Below, one piece after another: positions 18,525-27,805 of a DNA stretch of 64,000 nt. The position numbers were made by a program, and so were the translations under genes. The DNA lies in contig NZ_JACCHQ010000002.1 of assembly GCF_016031655.1 (NCBI RefSeq), positions 372,001-436,000 on the forward strand, given 5' to 3'. How positions within the stretch are numbered: the stretch's first letter is position 1; each line of letters begins with the position of its first letter. Source of the DNA: Bradyrhizobium glycinis. GTDB taxonomy: Bacteria > Pseudomonadota > Alphaproteobacteria > Rhizobiales > Xanthobacteraceae. The notes beneath the pieces are model-generated. The model did no database searches and was not told where the DNA came from. It saw only the letters and a list, made by a program, of their open reading frames with translations.

Positions 18525-18852
18525 ACAACCATACAAGCGCAGTGCCCAGATTCCGTCATCGAAAATTTGGAATCAAGACATCGACGCGTCTCATTATCGC
18601 ACCGGGTGCTCACGCGATTATGAGTGGCGTTCGATCCGCCGATCGACGCGGGCGGCCTCGATTGGGGTTTTTGGTACCGCGCTGGTCCCCCTCTCGAGGC
18701 CGCACCTCTTTATCGGCTGTCCCGCCGGGCAGCCGACACGTCGAAGCCGTGAAGCGCTACCACGCCTCAGGCATATGATCAGCATCATCTCCAGGACGAT
18801 GCATTGAGGATGACGCCTTGGGCCTTTTGGAGAACCCCTTCAATTCGATCGC
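18525..18852. other. Intergenic stretch without a gene
   Basis: About 330 bases between the anti-sigma gene and the next repeat. Short frames here are shadows without family similarity. No tRNA, riboswitch or strong terminator is visible. Confidence 0.5.
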
Positions 18853-18965
18853 GCCCTAAAGCGCGTTGGCTCGCGCTTTAGCTCTTTGTTTTGCGCATGA
18901 TCTTTCCGGAAAACCGCGACACACTTTGCGCTCACGGGACTCTCCGGGTCGGGATCATGCTTTAG
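18853..18965. repeat. Dispersed repeat (GCATGATC...GGATCATGC family), copy 1
   Basis: It starts with a TAAAGCGCG...CGCGCTTTA hairpin (18857-18880), then GCGCATGATCTTTCCGGAAAACCGCG, CACACTTTGCG, and closes with GGATCATGCTTTAG. The last bases overlap the stop codon of the dnaJ-like gene on the minus strand (18962-18964). Copies: 20042-20113 and 47657-47766. Confidence 0.85.
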
Positions 18966-19924
18966 CCAAGCCCGCTACGTGGATTGTAGGGGTGTTGGTC
19001 CCGCCACTTCTCCATCAATGCTTCAAGCTCGGCGTCGTTCCCGTCCGGTAGCATAATCCTGATGATGACGAAGAGATCCCCGGTCCCGCCGGCTTTCGGC
19101 AGGCCCTTGCCCTTGAGGCGGAAGGTCCGGCCGCTGGAGGTGTTCTTGGGGACCGAGAGTTCCACGGCATTGCCGAGGGTGGGCACGCGGACCTTGCCGC
19201 CGAGCACCGCCTCGTAGAGCGTGACCGGCAGGTCGATCCTGAGGTCGGAGCCCTCGACCTTGAAGAACGGGTGCGGCGCGATGTTGATGGTGATCAGGAG
19301 ATCGCCGGGCGGATGGCCCTGCGCGCTTTCCCCCTGCCCCCGCAGCCTGATCTGCTGGCCCTCGGTGACCCCGGCCGGAATCTTGACGTTGAGCTCCTTG
19401 CCCGTCGGCAGCCGGACACGCTTCTCGCCGCCCTTGACCGCCTCTTCCAGCGAGACGCTCATGGCGACGTTGACGTCGAGATCGAGCCCGATACCGCCGG
19501 TGTCGAACTCGAACTGGGCACCGCCGCCGGCTCCGGGCCGCGCGCCGCGCATCCCGCCGCCGAACATGCTGTTGAGGATGTCCTCGAACGCGCCGCCGCC
19601 CGGGCCGCCCGCACCGCCGCTTCGGAACGTATAGCTTTCGAACCCGCCAGGGCCCGCGCGGCCGCGAGGACCGCCGCCGCCCGGAAAACCCTGGAAGCGC
19701 GGCTTGCCCTCGGCGTCGATCTCGCCGCGGTCAAACTGCTTGCGCTTGTCCTCGTCGCCGAGGATCTCGTTGGCCGAGTTGATCTCGGCGAAGCGTTCGG
19801 CCGCCTTCGGATCACCCTTGTTGCTGTCCGGATGGTGCTTCTTAGCCAGCTTGCGATAGGCGCTCTTGATCGCGGCAGCGCTGGCGCTCCGCGGCACCCC
19901 CAAGACCTCATAGGGGTCGCGCAT
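18962..19924 (-). CDS. DnaJ C-terminal-domain chaperone (CbpA-like)
   Basis: A 320-residue J-domain protein. The J domain covers residues 1-70, with the HPD motif in [11 protein letters not shown] Gly/Phe/Arg-rich linker runs about 75-135. Two DnaJ C-terminal substrate-binding subdomains follow ([23 protein letters not shown], then [23 protein letters not shown]). The CxxCxGxG zinc centre of true DnaJ is absent, so it resembles CbpA/DjlA-type co-chaperones of DnaK. Its stop codon is provided by the adjoining dispersed repeat. Confidence 0.93.
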   Translation of the reverse strand: MRDPYEVLGVPRSASAAAIKSAYRKLAKKHHPDSNKGDPKAAERFAEINSANEILGDEDKRKQFDRGEIDAEGKPRFQGFPGGGGPRGRAGPGGFESYTFRSGGAGGPGGGAFEDILNSMFGGGMRGARPGAGGGAQFEFDTGGIGLDLDVNVAMSVSLEEAVKGGEKRVRLPTGKELNVKIPAGVTEGQQIRLRGQGESAQGHPPGDLLITINIAPHPFFKVEGSDLRIDLPVTLYEAVLGGKVRVPTLGNAVELSVPKNTSSGRTFRLKGKGLPKAGGTGDLFVIIRIMLPDGNDAELEALMEKWRDQHPYNPRSGLG

Positions 19925-20041
19925 TCGTCACGTCTCCTTCAAGAAATCGAATTGTTCAAAGGGCTCCCCGCCCCACCTGCTGGTGATGTGGGAAGAGAGT
20001 GGCATTTTTGCAACTCGGAACGCGAGCTGAAGCTCAGTTTG

Positions 20042-20113
20042 GAGCATGGCCTTATCGGAAAACCGGTTCCCACTTTTCGCGAACGCGGCCCTTCGGGTCC
20101 GGATCAGGCTCAG
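20042..20113. repeat. Dispersed repeat (GCATGATC...GGATCATGC family), copy 2
   Basis: GAGCATGGCCTTATCGGAAAACCGGTTCCCACTTTT (quoted in parts: GGAAAACCGG, CCCACTTTT) runs to CGGGTCCGGATCAGGCTCAG. It lacks the front TAAAGCG hairpin of the other copies. As in those copies, the distal end contains the stop codon of the minus-strand gene (20110-20112). Confidence 0.75.
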
Positions 20114-20517
20114 CTCCGCCACGGCTTTAGCGTATGAATCTCCCAACGGCCACGGCTGCTTTGGCAACCGGCGCCCTGGAGCCAGCTTTCGGTATTGCCG
20201 TTGACGTAGCTCGCCAGGAAGTCGCGGCATTTGCGCCCGTCCTCGGCGGCGTAGGACTGGGCAATGGGCGTCACCGAGCCGCGCGCCCCGGTCTCCGGAT
20301 TCTCCCAATGCTGGCTGGAATCCTTGTCGCCTTTGCTGAGGACGTCGGAGGCGGCGTTGCGGGTAAAGGCGAGATCGGTCTCCGTCGGGGGAGCGTCCTT
20401 CGCCGGCCGCGCGATCGAACCGGTGAGGTCGCTGTCCTCGGCCTTGGCATAGGCGCTGCCGTCGTTTCGGGAAAAGCTGCAGCCGCCGGCACCGAGCCCG
20501 ATCAGAATCATCGTCAT
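20110..20517 (-). CDS. Putative lipoprotein, 17-kDa surface-antigen-like
   Basis: A 135-residue protein starting MTMILIGLGAGGCSFSRND, a short hydrophobic stretch ending in a Cys with an approximate lipobox. The C-terminal half (RGSVTPIAQSYAAEDGRKCRDFLASYV...GAGCQSSRGRWEI) resembles the RT0821/Lpp0805 surface-protein family, where two cysteines and a closing tryptophan segment are conserved. The only in-frame start besides ATG 20517 lies beyond the divergent pdxH start, so 20517 is preferred. It is probably anchored in the outer membrane. Confidence 0.8.
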   Translation of the reverse strand: MTMILIGLGAGGCSFSRNDGSAYAKAEDSDLTGSIARPAKDAPPTETDLAFTRNAASDVLSKGDKDSSQHWENPETGARGSVTPIAQSYAAEDGRKCRDFLASYVNGNTESWLQGAGCQSSRGRWEIHTLKPWRS

Positions 20518-20630
20518 GACGAACCCGGACGGCCGGATCGCCGATAGGCCAACGCGTCCCCATGCCCTATATAGGGCGGTAGCGGACAACAACGCGTTTT
20601 GGGCCGCGGGACGCAACTCGGACTCCGGAC

Positions 20631-21272
20631 ATGACCGACACGACCTCGATGAAACACCAGACACCCTTAACATCCGGTGATTTCACCGCCGCCGACGAGC
20701 CATTTGCGTTGTTCGAGGCCTGGCTGAACGAAGCGGTCAAGAGCGAGCCGAACGATCCGAACGCCATGGCGCTCGCAACCGTCGATCCCGACGGGATGCC
20801 CGATGTGCGCATGGTGCTGATGAAGGGCTTCGATACCGACGGTTTCGTCTTCTACAGCCACATCGCCAGCCAGAAGGGCCGCGAACTCGCCGCAAATCCT
20901 AAGGCCGCGTTACTTTTTCACTGGAAGTCGCTGCGCCGTCAGGTTCGCATCCGCGGCAACGTGACGCCGGTGACGGACGCCGAGGCCGATGCCTATTTCG
21001 CGACGCGACCGAAGCAGGCCCAGATCGGCGCCTGGGCGAGCAAGCAATCGCAAGAGCTGGAGAGCCGGTTCGCGTTCGAGCAGGCCATCGCCAAGGTCGC
21101 GGCCAAATACGTCATCGGCGAAGTGCCGCGGCCGCCGGGCTGGAGCGGCTGGCGCATCACGCCGCTCCGCATCGAGTTCTGGCACGACCGCCCGTTCCGC
21201 CTGCACGACCGCATCGAATTTCGCCGTGACGCGGCCGGCCAACCGTGGTCCAAGACGCGGATGTATCCGTAA
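20631..21272 (+). CDS. pdxH: Pyridoxamine 5'-phosphate oxidase
   Basis: A 213-residue FMN enzyme that oxidises pyridoxine/pyridoxamine phosphate to pyridoxal phosphate. Seen: [23 protein letters not shown] near residue 46, [36 protein letters not shown] in the middle (FMN and PLP contacts, cited in part), and the C-terminal [19 protein letters not shown] followed by R-x-H-DR. Length and ends are typical. The SDR gene starts 20 bases after the stop. Confidence 0.96.
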   Translation: MTDTTSMKHQTPLTSGDFTAADEPFALFEAWLNEAVKSEPNDPNAMALATVDPDGMPDVRMVLMKGFDTDGFVFYSHIASQKGRELAANPKAALLFHWKSLRRQVRIRGNVTPVTDAEADAYFATRPKQAQIGAWASKQSQELESRFAFEQAIAKVAAKYVIGEVPRPPGWSGWRITPLRIEFWHDRPFRLHDRIEFRRDAAGQPWSKTRMYP

Positions 21273-21292
21273 GCTTTGGGCCGACCTGAAAG

Positions 21293-22051
21293 ATGTCCAT
21301 GCCGCATTCGTCCAATGCGCCGCGCCGTACGCTGCTCCTGACCGGAGCCAGCCGCGGCATCGGCCACGCCACCGTGATCCGTTTCTCCTCGGCGGGCTGG
21401 CGCGTCATCACCTGCTCGCGGCACGCTTTCCCCGAGGACTGCCCCTGGGACGCCGGGCCGGAGGACCATATCCAGGTCGACCTCGGCGATCCCCAGGACA
21501 CCGCGCGCGCGATCTCGGAGATCCGCAACCGGCTCGAGGGCGGCACGCTTCATGCGCTGGTCAACAACGCCGCGATCTCGCCGAAGGGCCCGGGCGGCTC
21601 CCGGCTGGGCTCGGTCGACACCGACCTCGACACCTGGACCCACGTCTTCCATGTCAATTTCTTCGCGCCGATCATGATGGCGCGCGGGCTGATCGAGGAA
21701 TTGAAGGCGGCCAAGGGGTCGGTCGTGAACGTCACCTCGATCGCGGGCTCGCGCGTGCACCCCTTCGCAGGCGCCGCCTATGCCACCTCGAAGGCGGCGC
21801 TCGCCGCGCTGACGCGCGAGATGGCCTCCGACTTCGGCCGCATCGGCGTGCGCGTCAACGCGATTGCCCCGGGCGAGATCGACACCTCGATCCTGTCGCC
21901 GGGCACCGAGAAGATCGTCGAGCAGCAGATCCCGATGCACCGCCTCGGCACGCCCGACGAGGTGGCAAAGATCATCTACGTGCTGTGCACGGACACCAGC
22001 TCATACGTCAACGGCGCCGAGATCCACATCAACGGCGGCCAGCACGTATAG
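21293..22051 (+). CDS. SDR family NAD(P)-dependent oxidoreductase
   Basis: A 252-residue classical short-chain dehydrogenase: the cofactor motif TGASRGIG (TxxxGxxG) near residue 17, NNAA near 88, catalytic Ser in NVTSIAGS, and YATSKAALAALT (Tyr-x3-Lys) near 163. The end IHINGGQHV is typical of the family. The substrate is unknown. It probably shares a transcript with pdxH. A dispersed inverted repeat follows 12 bases after the stop. Confidence 0.92.
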   Translation: MSMPHSSNAPRRTLLLTGASRGIGHATVIRFSSAGWRVITCSRHAFPEDCPWDAGPEDHIQVDLGDPQDTARAISEIRNRLEGGTLHALVNNAAISPKGPGGSRLGSVDTDLDTWTHVFHVNFFAPIMMARGLIEELKAAKGSVVNVTSIAGSRVHPFAGAAYATSKAALAALTREMASDFGRIGVRVNAIAPGEIDTSILSPGTEKIVEQQIPMHRLGTPDEVAKIIYVLCTDTSSYVNGAEIHINGGQHV

Positions 22052-22063
22052 GCTCTCTCTTCT

Positions 22064-22185
22064 CGTCATTGCGAGCCAACGGGTCCGCGCGAAGCGCGGC
22101 CCGATGACAGGCTCCGCGAAGCAATCCAGACTGCCTCCACGGAGACAGTCTGGATTGCTTCGTCGCTTCGCTCCTCGCAATGACG
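22064..22185. repeat. Dispersed inverted repeat (CGTCATTGCGAG family)
   Basis: Outer arms are CGTCATTGCGAG and CTCGCAATGACG. A central long hairpin is formed by GAAGCAATCCAGACTG and CAGTCTGGATTGCTTC around a short loop. The element can fold as one extended hairpin of about 120 bases, like small non-autonomous repeats common in this group of bacteria. Confidence 0.85.
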
Positions 22186-22266
22186 AATTGGAGACAAGTG
22201 ATGACGGAAGCAAGGCGATCCAGACAACGCCGCCGCAAGACCTGGATCGCCCTTACCTTCCGTTCC

Positions 22267-22485
22267 TCAATCGAGTCGAATCCGACGTGACCGCTCGCGC
22301 GGCCGCGGAGCGGCCGTGCTGAATGCAGTCGAGCAGTCGTCGTCGTTCTCACCATCGAGCAGCGGAGCACCACAGTGCCGGCACATGCGTGCCGACATCG
22401 ACGGCGCCTTGCCGCTCGCCAGGACCTGACGGTAGTTCGCCAGATCGATGACGTTGCGGGGCGACGTTATGTGTTTCTCAACCAT
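22267..22485 (-). CDS. Small conserved hypothetical protein with a Cys pair
   Basis: A 72-residue protein. After EKHITSPRNVIDLANYRQVLASG it has CRHCGAPLLDGENDDDC, a CxxC-containing segment that could bind one metal ion, then a basic tail (RPRERSRRIR). ATG 22485 has GAGGAAC upstream. No named family recognised. It lies alone between a repeat and corA. Confidence 0.65.
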   Translation of the reverse strand: MVEKHITSPRNVIDLANYRQVLASGKAPSMSARMCRHCGAPLLDGENDDDCSTAFSTAAPRPRERSRRIRLD

Positions 22486-22690
22486 GGCTGTTCCTCGCGG
22501 CTACGCCCTGCTTATCGCAGACAAGTTTCGCGCAAACGTTCAGCCCACCGCTCAAATTTTACCGGAGGAATTGCGGCGTGACACGGACATCACCGCGTCG
22601 CCGCAATGCCGATCTATTCTGCGACACGATTCATCGTGTCTGTGCGAGCGGCGTAAGGTCTCGGTAGGTATCTTTGCTCGCGCACGGTTC

Positions 22691-23668
22691 CTACAGCCAC
22701 TTCTTGAACTTGAAGATCCAGTACGGGACGATGGCGGCGATCAGCATCATCACCAGCGCCATCGGATAGCCGTGCACCCATTCGAGTTCCGGCATCACCT
22801 TGAAGTTCATGCCGTAGACCGAGGCGATCAGCGTCGGCGGCATCAAGACGACGGCCATCACCGAGAACAACTTGATGATGTTGTTCTGCTCGAGATTGAC
22901 CACGCCGAGCATGGCGTCGAGCACGAAGGTGATCTTGCTGGAGAGATAGGAGGCGTGATCGGTCAGTGAGGCGACGTCGCGCTGCATGGTCTTGAGCTGC
23001 TCGCGCATGTCCTTCGACCACTTCACGCCCTCGACCACCGCGGAGAGGAACGTCACGACACGGCCGATCGAGACCAGGCTCTCGCGAACCTTCGAGGTCA
23101 AATCGCCCTTGCGGCCGATCGAGATCAGGATTTGGGAATATCGCTTGGCGTGGCCGTGGCGCTCGCTCTCCGGCTCGAAGATCTCGTGGGAGACCTGGTC
23201 GATCTCGGCGCCGCAGCGCTCCAGAATGTCGGCGCAGCGGTCGATCACGGCGTCCAGGAGCTCCATCAGCACCATCTCGCCGGTGATCGACGGGGTGCAG
23301 GAGCGGGCGAGCTTGGCCTCGACTAGCGCGAAGGGCTTGGGCAGGTCGTAGCGGACCGTAACCAGGCGGTGGTCGCCAAGGATGAAGGTCACCGCCGTGG
23401 TCCGCGGCATGTCGGTATCGGAGTGGCACATCAGGGTCGCGGTCATGTAGCGCGCGCCGTTCTCCATATAGAGCCGGCTGGAGATCTCGATCTCCTGCAT
23501 GTCTTCCCGGGTCGGGATGGCGATACCCGCCAGCCGCTCCACGGCTTTGTCCTCAGCAGCCGAGGGGTTGACGAGGTCGATCCACACTGCGTTCTCCGGC
23601 AGTGCTGTGAGATCCTCGATAACCGCCTTCTTGAGGGAGGTCTCGGAGGGAACGAACACCGAAAACAT
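22691..23668 (-). CDS. corA: Magnesium/cobalt transporter CorA
   Basis: A 325-residue CorA-family channel. The large N-terminal cytoplasmic domain (residues 1-240) includes the long stalk helix. It ends in two membrane helices, with the signature YGMNF (GMN) near residue 288 at the end of the first and VMMLIAAIVPYWIFKFKKWL as the second. It imports Mg2+ down the membrane potential. The acidic loop between the helices reads KVMPELEWVHG. The gene stands alone with a 340-base upstream region. Confidence 0.95.
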   Translation of the reverse strand: MFSVFVPSETSLKKAVIEDLTALPENAVWIDLVNPSAAEDKAVERLAGIAIPTREDMQEIEISSRLYMENGARYMTATLMCHSDTDMPRTTAVTFILGDHRLVTVRYDLPKPFALVEAKLARSCTPSITGEMVLMELLDAVIDRCADILERCGAEIDQVSHEIFEPESERHGHAKRYSQILISIGRKGDLTSKVRESLVSIGRVVTFLSAVVEGVKWSKDMREQLKTMQRDVASLTDHASYLSSKITFVLDAMLGVVNLEQNNIIKLFSVMAVVLMPPTLIASVYGMNFKVMPELEWVHGYPMALVMMLIAAIVPYWIFKFKKWL

Positions 23669-24007
23669 TAAAAGCTCCAGAGATCCTGCGACAGAACGAC
23701 TGCCCTTAGCGCGATTCTGACAGGTTCACGATGACAACAACATTAACGGAGCGTTTGCATCTGCGGCCGACCCAAGGCTCAACTGTGGCGCCGAAGGAAC
23801 AGTTTGGCGCGTCGCACCACAAAAACCCTCATAACACCGCCAAATTTGCGGCAGAAAAGCCACAGCTGGGGCCTTGCAGCGCGGGAAAACGGCTTCAGCG
23901 CTGGAATTGTGGCAGATTTCAACGATAATGGGCTTAACGGAGTCGAGGAACTTGGGCGCTAAGCTCAGGCCCCTTCCGCACGGTATTGTTTTGATTGGAA
24001 CCAAACC
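23669..24007. other. Divergent intergenic region
   Basis: About 340 bases between the divergent corA and L,D-transpeptidase genes. It must hold both promoters. No Mg2+ riboswitch (M-box or ykkC-like) consensus was recognised on the corA side. Small frames such as 23731-23928 have no family similarity. Confidence 0.5.
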
Positions 24008-24685
24008 ATGTCGTCGCTGAAAGTTAAGTTTGGGATTTTGGCCGCCGGCCTGATGCTGTCGGGCTGCATGCAGGCCACTCATTATGAGGCGACCGACACC
24101 AAGGCCTTCAAGCCGAAGGACAAGGAGCTCCTCGCCAAGGTCAGGTACGAGAACACCCCGGTCGCCGAGCCGTTCCGCCGCGCCATCGTCCAGTACCACC
24201 GTAAGGAAGCGCCTGGCTCGATCGTGGTCGATTCCGACAATCATTACCTCTATTACGTGCTGGATGGCGGCAAGGCGATCCGCTACGGCATCACCGTCGG
24301 TGAAGAAGCGATGGCCTGGTCGGGCATCGCCAAGGTGGGCAGCAAGACCGAGTGGCCGGCCTGGCACCCCACCCCCAGCGAAATTTCGCGTTTGGGCGTG
24401 CCGACCTATGTCGCGCCTGGTCCAGACAATCCGATGGGCTCCCGGGCGCTGTACCTGTATTCGGGTGGCAAGGACACGCTGTTCCGCATCCACGGCACCA
24501 ACCAGCCGGAATATATCGGCGCCTCGATCTCGTCCGGCTGTATCCGCCTGACCAATGAGGACGCGATCGATCTCTATGACCGCGTCAAGGTCGGCACCCT
24601 CGTCGTGGTGCTCGAGCCGAAGCACGGCGATTCGCCCTACAATTCGCGCCTTGCGCTCCAGGGCGGCGGCTCCAGTTCATTCTAA
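24008..24685 (+). CDS. L,D-transpeptidase (YkuD domain), lipoprotein
   Basis: A 225-residue periplasmic enzyme that forms 3-3 peptidoglycan crosslinks or attaches proteins to peptidoglycan. The N-terminus is a lipoprotein signal (LAAGLMLSGC, lipobox LSGC, Cys 20). The YkuD catalytic motif is clear: HGTNQPEYIGASISSGCIRL, near residues 165-184, with nucleophile Cys in SSGCIR. An intrinsic terminator follows 23 bases after the stop. Convergent with the extensin-like gene. Confidence 0.94.
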   Translation: MSSLKVKFGILAAGLMLSGCMQATHYEATDTKAFKPKDKELLAKVRYENTPVAEPFRRAIVQYHRKEAPGSIVVDSDNHYLYYVLDGGKAIRYGITVGEEAMAWSGIAKVGSKTEWPAWHPTPSEISRLGVPTYVAPGPDNPMGSRALYLYSGGKDTLFRIHGTNQPEYIGASISSGCIRLTNEDAIDLYDRVKVGTLVVVLEPKHGDSPYNSRLALQGGGSSSF

Positions 24686-24707
24686 GCAGGCCTGCCCGAG
24701 GCTTTTC

Positions 24708-24736
24708 AAAGCGCCGGTTTCACCGGCGCTTTTTTG
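24708..24736. terminator. Intrinsic terminator, usable from both sides
   Basis: AAAGCGCCGGT-TTC-ACCGGCGCTTTTTT. On the plus strand it ends the L,D-transpeptidase transcript. Its right arm covers the last codons and stop of the convergent extensin-like gene, so that transcript may end on its A-run complement too. Confidence 0.88.
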
Positions 24737-25817
24737 TTGCCGCTTTGTGCGGCTGGGCTTTGTTGCTATCCGTCGCCGGCTTGTCCGCTGGATGCTCCGG
24801 ACGTGTCTCCGCCCCTCCGTCGTCGGCGCTCTCCTTTGCCTCGGGTTTGGCCGCGACCTCGCGCGGCGGTGCCTCCTCGGGACGTTCCGCCGGCAGCAGC
24901 GGAGCGACCTGTGGCAGCGGATCCCACACGTTCCACTGGCAGATCCGGTAGTCGTTGCGCCGCTGGGCCAGATCGAGATGGATGTGGTCCTCGTGGTACC
25001 AGTCCGAGCCCGGGCCGAGCACGGTGGAAAAGCGTGCGCAGACCGAGTGCAGCACGCGCTCGCGCAGCTCGCGCGAAGTGGTACGGTCGGTGAGACCAAT
25101 CGACTGCCCATTGGCGAGCTTGATGGCGCGGATGTCGATGGCATTGGCCTTGCCATGCTCGGACAGCATCGCGCCTGCGACGCGATTGCGGCCGCGGCAC
25201 TCGAAGGAATCGAAATTATCGAGTTCGCCAATGGGCGAGCCGAGGCCCGCGGCCAGCGGCACCATGTCGTTGCGCAGCCAATCGGCGAGCGCGGACGCCA
25301 TGGTGCAGCGAAGGATCGCCGCCGGCTTCACCGTCACCTTGCGCTTGTCCGGCAGCACGATGGCTTCCAGCCGCACCAGATCCTCGCCGCCACAGGCACC
25401 GGGCCCGCGGATATCCGGGATCGAGGGCGCGATCGCGATGTCCTCGGTCAGCGCGAGCCGGCAGGCTGAGGCCTGCTTCTGGGGTGGCGCAGCCTCGACC
25501 GGCTTGTCGGCGGTCGGCTGGTCGGCAGACGGCTTACCCTCCGTTTCGGGCGGAGCTTCGTCGGTCGCCTTTTCTTGCACCTTTGGGGCCTCTGCGGGCC
25601 GCGCTCTCGGCAGCGGGATCCTGGCGGCGCGAGCCGCCGCCCGCGGCCGTGGTGTGCCCAGGTTGAAGAGATCGAGTGGCGCAGGATGTTTCCGCGCCTC
25701 TGCCGTCTCCGCAGACACGAGCACCAGCCCGAGCGCGACGGTAACCATTGCCGTGCCGGCGGACATATAGCCGCGACAAGACCATTTGCGGCGAAACTCC
25801 GGCAGGCTAAAACTCAT
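24720..25817 (-). CDS. Extensin-like C-terminal-domain protein
   Basis: A 365-residue exported protein: an N-terminal hydrophobic segment (AMVTVALGLVLVSAETAEA), then a Pro/Ala/Glu-rich linker (about residues 45-125), then the extensin-like domain from CRLALTEDIAIAP. That domain holds GPGACGGEDLVRLEA, LRCTMASALADWL, DSFECRGRN, SEHGKANAIDIRAI and HEDHIHLDL (possible metal-binding His/Asp). This domain is related to peptidase folds and is common in rhizobia; its activity is unproven. A second Pro/Glu/Lys-rich tail ends in KKRR. ATG 25817 is taken as start; the frame could begin at 25850. Confidence 0.88.
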   Translation of the reverse strand: MSFSLPEFRRKWSCRGYMSAGTAMVTVALGLVLVSAETAEARKHPAPLDLFNLGTPRPRAAARAARIPLPRARPAEAPKVQEKATDEAPPETEGKPSADQPTADKPVEAAPPQKQASACRLALTEDIAIAPSIPDIRGPGACGGEDLVRLEAIVLPDKRKVTVKPAAILRCTMASALADWLRNDMVPLAAGLGSPIGELDNFDSFECRGRNRVAGAMLSEHGKANAIDIRAIKLANGQSIGLTDRTTSRELRERVLHSVCARFSTVLGPGSDWYHEDHIHLDLAQRRNDYRICQWNVWDPLPQVAPLLPAERPEEAPPREVAAKPEAKESADDGGAETRPEHPADKPATDSNKAQPHKAATKKRR

Positions 25818-25882
25818 GTCAATTCTTTGGCCCAACGCTGAGAGCGACAATGCGCCCAGCGACTTCTCGGAGGAACGTCGGA

Positions 25883-27511
25883 ATGCTTGGTTTGATGCAA
25901 GATTGGCCCCTGCTCTGCCACCGGATCATCGAACACGCCGCCAGGATTCATGGCAAGCAGGAGGTGGTCACACGCTCGGTCGAGGGACCGATCCATCGCA
26001 CCAACTACGCCGAGATCCACCAGCGCGCGCTCAAGGTCTCGCAGATGCTGGAGCGCGACGGCATCAAGCTCGGGGACCGTGTTGCAACGATCGCCTGGAA
26101 CACCTGGCGTCATCTGGAGGTCTGGTACGGCATCATGGGGATCGGCGCCATCTGCCATACCGTCAATCCCCGCCTTTTCCCCGAACAGATCGCCTGGATC
26201 GTCAATCATGCGCAGGATCGCGTCGTGATGACCGATCTCACCTTCATTCCGATCCTGGAGAAGATCGCGGACAAGCTGCCCAGCGTGGAGCGCTACATCG
26301 TGCTCACCGACAAGGCTCACATGCCGGAGACCACGCTGAAAAACGCGGTCGCCTACGAGGACTGGATTGCGCAGGCCGACGGCAAATTCAAATGGAAGGA
26401 CTTTGACGAGAACACGGCGGCGGCGATGTGCTACACCTCCGGCACGACCGGTGATCCCAAGGGTGTGCTGTATTCGCATCGCTCCAACGTGCTGCACGCG
26501 CTGATGGCCAACAACGTCGACGCGCTCGGCACCAGTGCGTCCGAGACAATGCTGCCGGTCGTTCCGCTGTTCCATGCCAACAGCTGGGGCATCGCCTTCT
26601 CCGCTCCGTCGCAGGGCACCAAGCTGGTGATGCCGGGCGCCAAGCTCGATGGCGCCTCGGTCTATGAGCTGCTCTCGACCGAAAAGGTGACGCACACCGC
26701 CGGCGTGCCGACGGTGTGGCTGATGCTGCTCCAGCACATGGCCGCCAACAATCTCAAGCTGCCGGAGCTGAAGATGGTGATCTGCGGCGGCTCGGCGATG
26801 CCGCGCTCGATGATCAAGGCCTTCCTCGACATGGGCTCGAACGTCCGCCACGCCTGGGGCATGACCGAGATGAGCCCGATCGGCAGCGTCGCGGCCCTGA
26901 AGCCGCCGTTCCAGAATGCGACCGGCGAGGCCAGGCTCGACGTGCTGCAGATGCAGGGTTATGCCCCGTTCGGCGTTCAGATGAAGATCACCGACGATGC
27001 CGGCAAGGAGCTGCCCTGGGACGGCAAGACCTTCGGTCGCCTCAAGGTCTCCGGGCCCGCCGTCGCCAAGGCCTATTACCGCGTCGACAGCAACATCCTC
27101 GACGAGGACGGCTTCTTCGACACCGGCGACGTCTCGACCATCGACGAGGACGGCTATATGCGGATCACCGACCGCTCCAAGGACGTGATCAAGTCCGGCG
27201 GCGAGTGGATCTCCTCGATCGACCTCGAAAACCTCGCGGTCGGCCACCCCGCCGTGGCGGAAGCCGCCGTGATCGGCGTGTTCCACCCCAAATGGGACGA
27301 GCGGCCGCTTTTGATCGTGCAGCTCAAGCAGGGCCAGCAGGCCACGCGCGAGGACATCCTGAAGTTCATGGAGGGCAAGATCGCCAAATGGTGGATGCCC
27401 GACGACGTCGCTTTCGTCGACGGCATTCCGCATACGGCCACCGGCAAGATCCTGAAGACGGCGCTGCGCGACCAGTTTAGGGATTATCGCTTCCCGAACG
27501 CGGCGGCGTAG
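25883..27511 (+). CDS. Medium/long-chain acyl-CoA ligase (AMP-forming)
   Basis: A 542-residue adenylate-forming enzyme that activates fatty acids to acyl-CoA. The AMP-binding signature [18 protein letters not shown] lies near residue 180. [13 protein letters not shown] is the acyl-adenylate motif near 330, [13 protein letters not shown] near 413, and [16 protein letters not shown] near 430; the C-terminal lysine is in [12 protein letters not shown]. Start ATG 25883 has GGAGGA eight bases upstream; an in-frame ATG at 25850 is less likely. Divergent from the extensin-like gene. Confidence 0.95.
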   Translation: MLGLMQDWPLLCHRIIEHAARIHGKQEVVTRSVEGPIHRTNYAEIHQRALKVSQMLERDGIKLGDRVATIAWNTWRHLEVWYGIMGIGAICHTVNPRLFPEQIAWIVNHAQDRVVMTDLTFIPILEKIADKLPSVERYIVLTDKAHMPETTLKNAVAYEDWIAQADGKFKWKDFDENTAAAMCYTSGTTGDPKGVLYSHRSNVLHALMANNVDALGTSASETMLPVVPLFHANSWGIAFSAPSQGTKLVMPGAKLDGASVYELLSTEKVTHTAGVPTVWLMLLQHMAANNLKLPELKMVICGGSAMPRSMIKAFLDMGSNVRHAWGMTEMSPIGSVAALKPPFQNATGEARLDVLQMQGYAPFGVQMKITDDAGKELPWDGKTFGRLKVSGPAVAKAYYRVDSNILDEDGFFDTGDVSTIDEDGYMRITDRSKDVIKSGGEWISSIDLENLAVGHPAVAEAAVIGVFHPKWDERPLLIVQLKQGQQATREDILKFMEGKIAKWWMPDDVAFVDGIPHTATGKILKTALRDQFRDYRFPNAAA

Positions 27512-27525
27512 AGACGTTGGTGCCC

Positions 27526-27718
27526 ACCCTCCCCTGGAGGGGTCCGGGACAAGCATAGCTCGCCCGTGGGTTGGCTCACATAGAGCGCAGCGACATGTGA
27601 GACGGGGTGGGGTGACGGTATCTCCTCATCCAACAGTGCCCGAGTGGCTAGATCACCCCACCCCGCTCGCGCTGCGCGCGATCGACCCTCTCCCTCCAGG
27701 GGAGGGTGATCGACCCTT
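27526..27718. repeat. Long composite inverted repeat (CCCTCCCC family)
   Basis: End arms ACCCTCCCCTGGAGGGGT (27526-27543) and CCTCCAGGGGAGGGT mirror each other. Inner arms CGGGGTGGGGTGA and TCACCCCACCCCG also mirror, and a CATGTGAG segment lies between. Resembles other CTCTCC-type repeats in the window (3789, 37078). It fills the gap between the acyl-CoA ligase and DUF1499 genes. Confidence 0.8.
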
Positions 27719-27805
27719 GAATTTGCCCCCGCGCCGTGGTCTCAACGGCCCATCGTCGCGCCGATCGGCCGGCACCGCGCTCAACATCCGGCAGAGCTTC
27801 ACCCG

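Noticed and set aside
27640..27700. tRNA-Ser-like string GTGCCCGAGTGGCT
   Set aside because: The D-arm-like motif is not accompanied by an acceptor stem, anticodon arm or T-arm; it lies in an inverted repeat.
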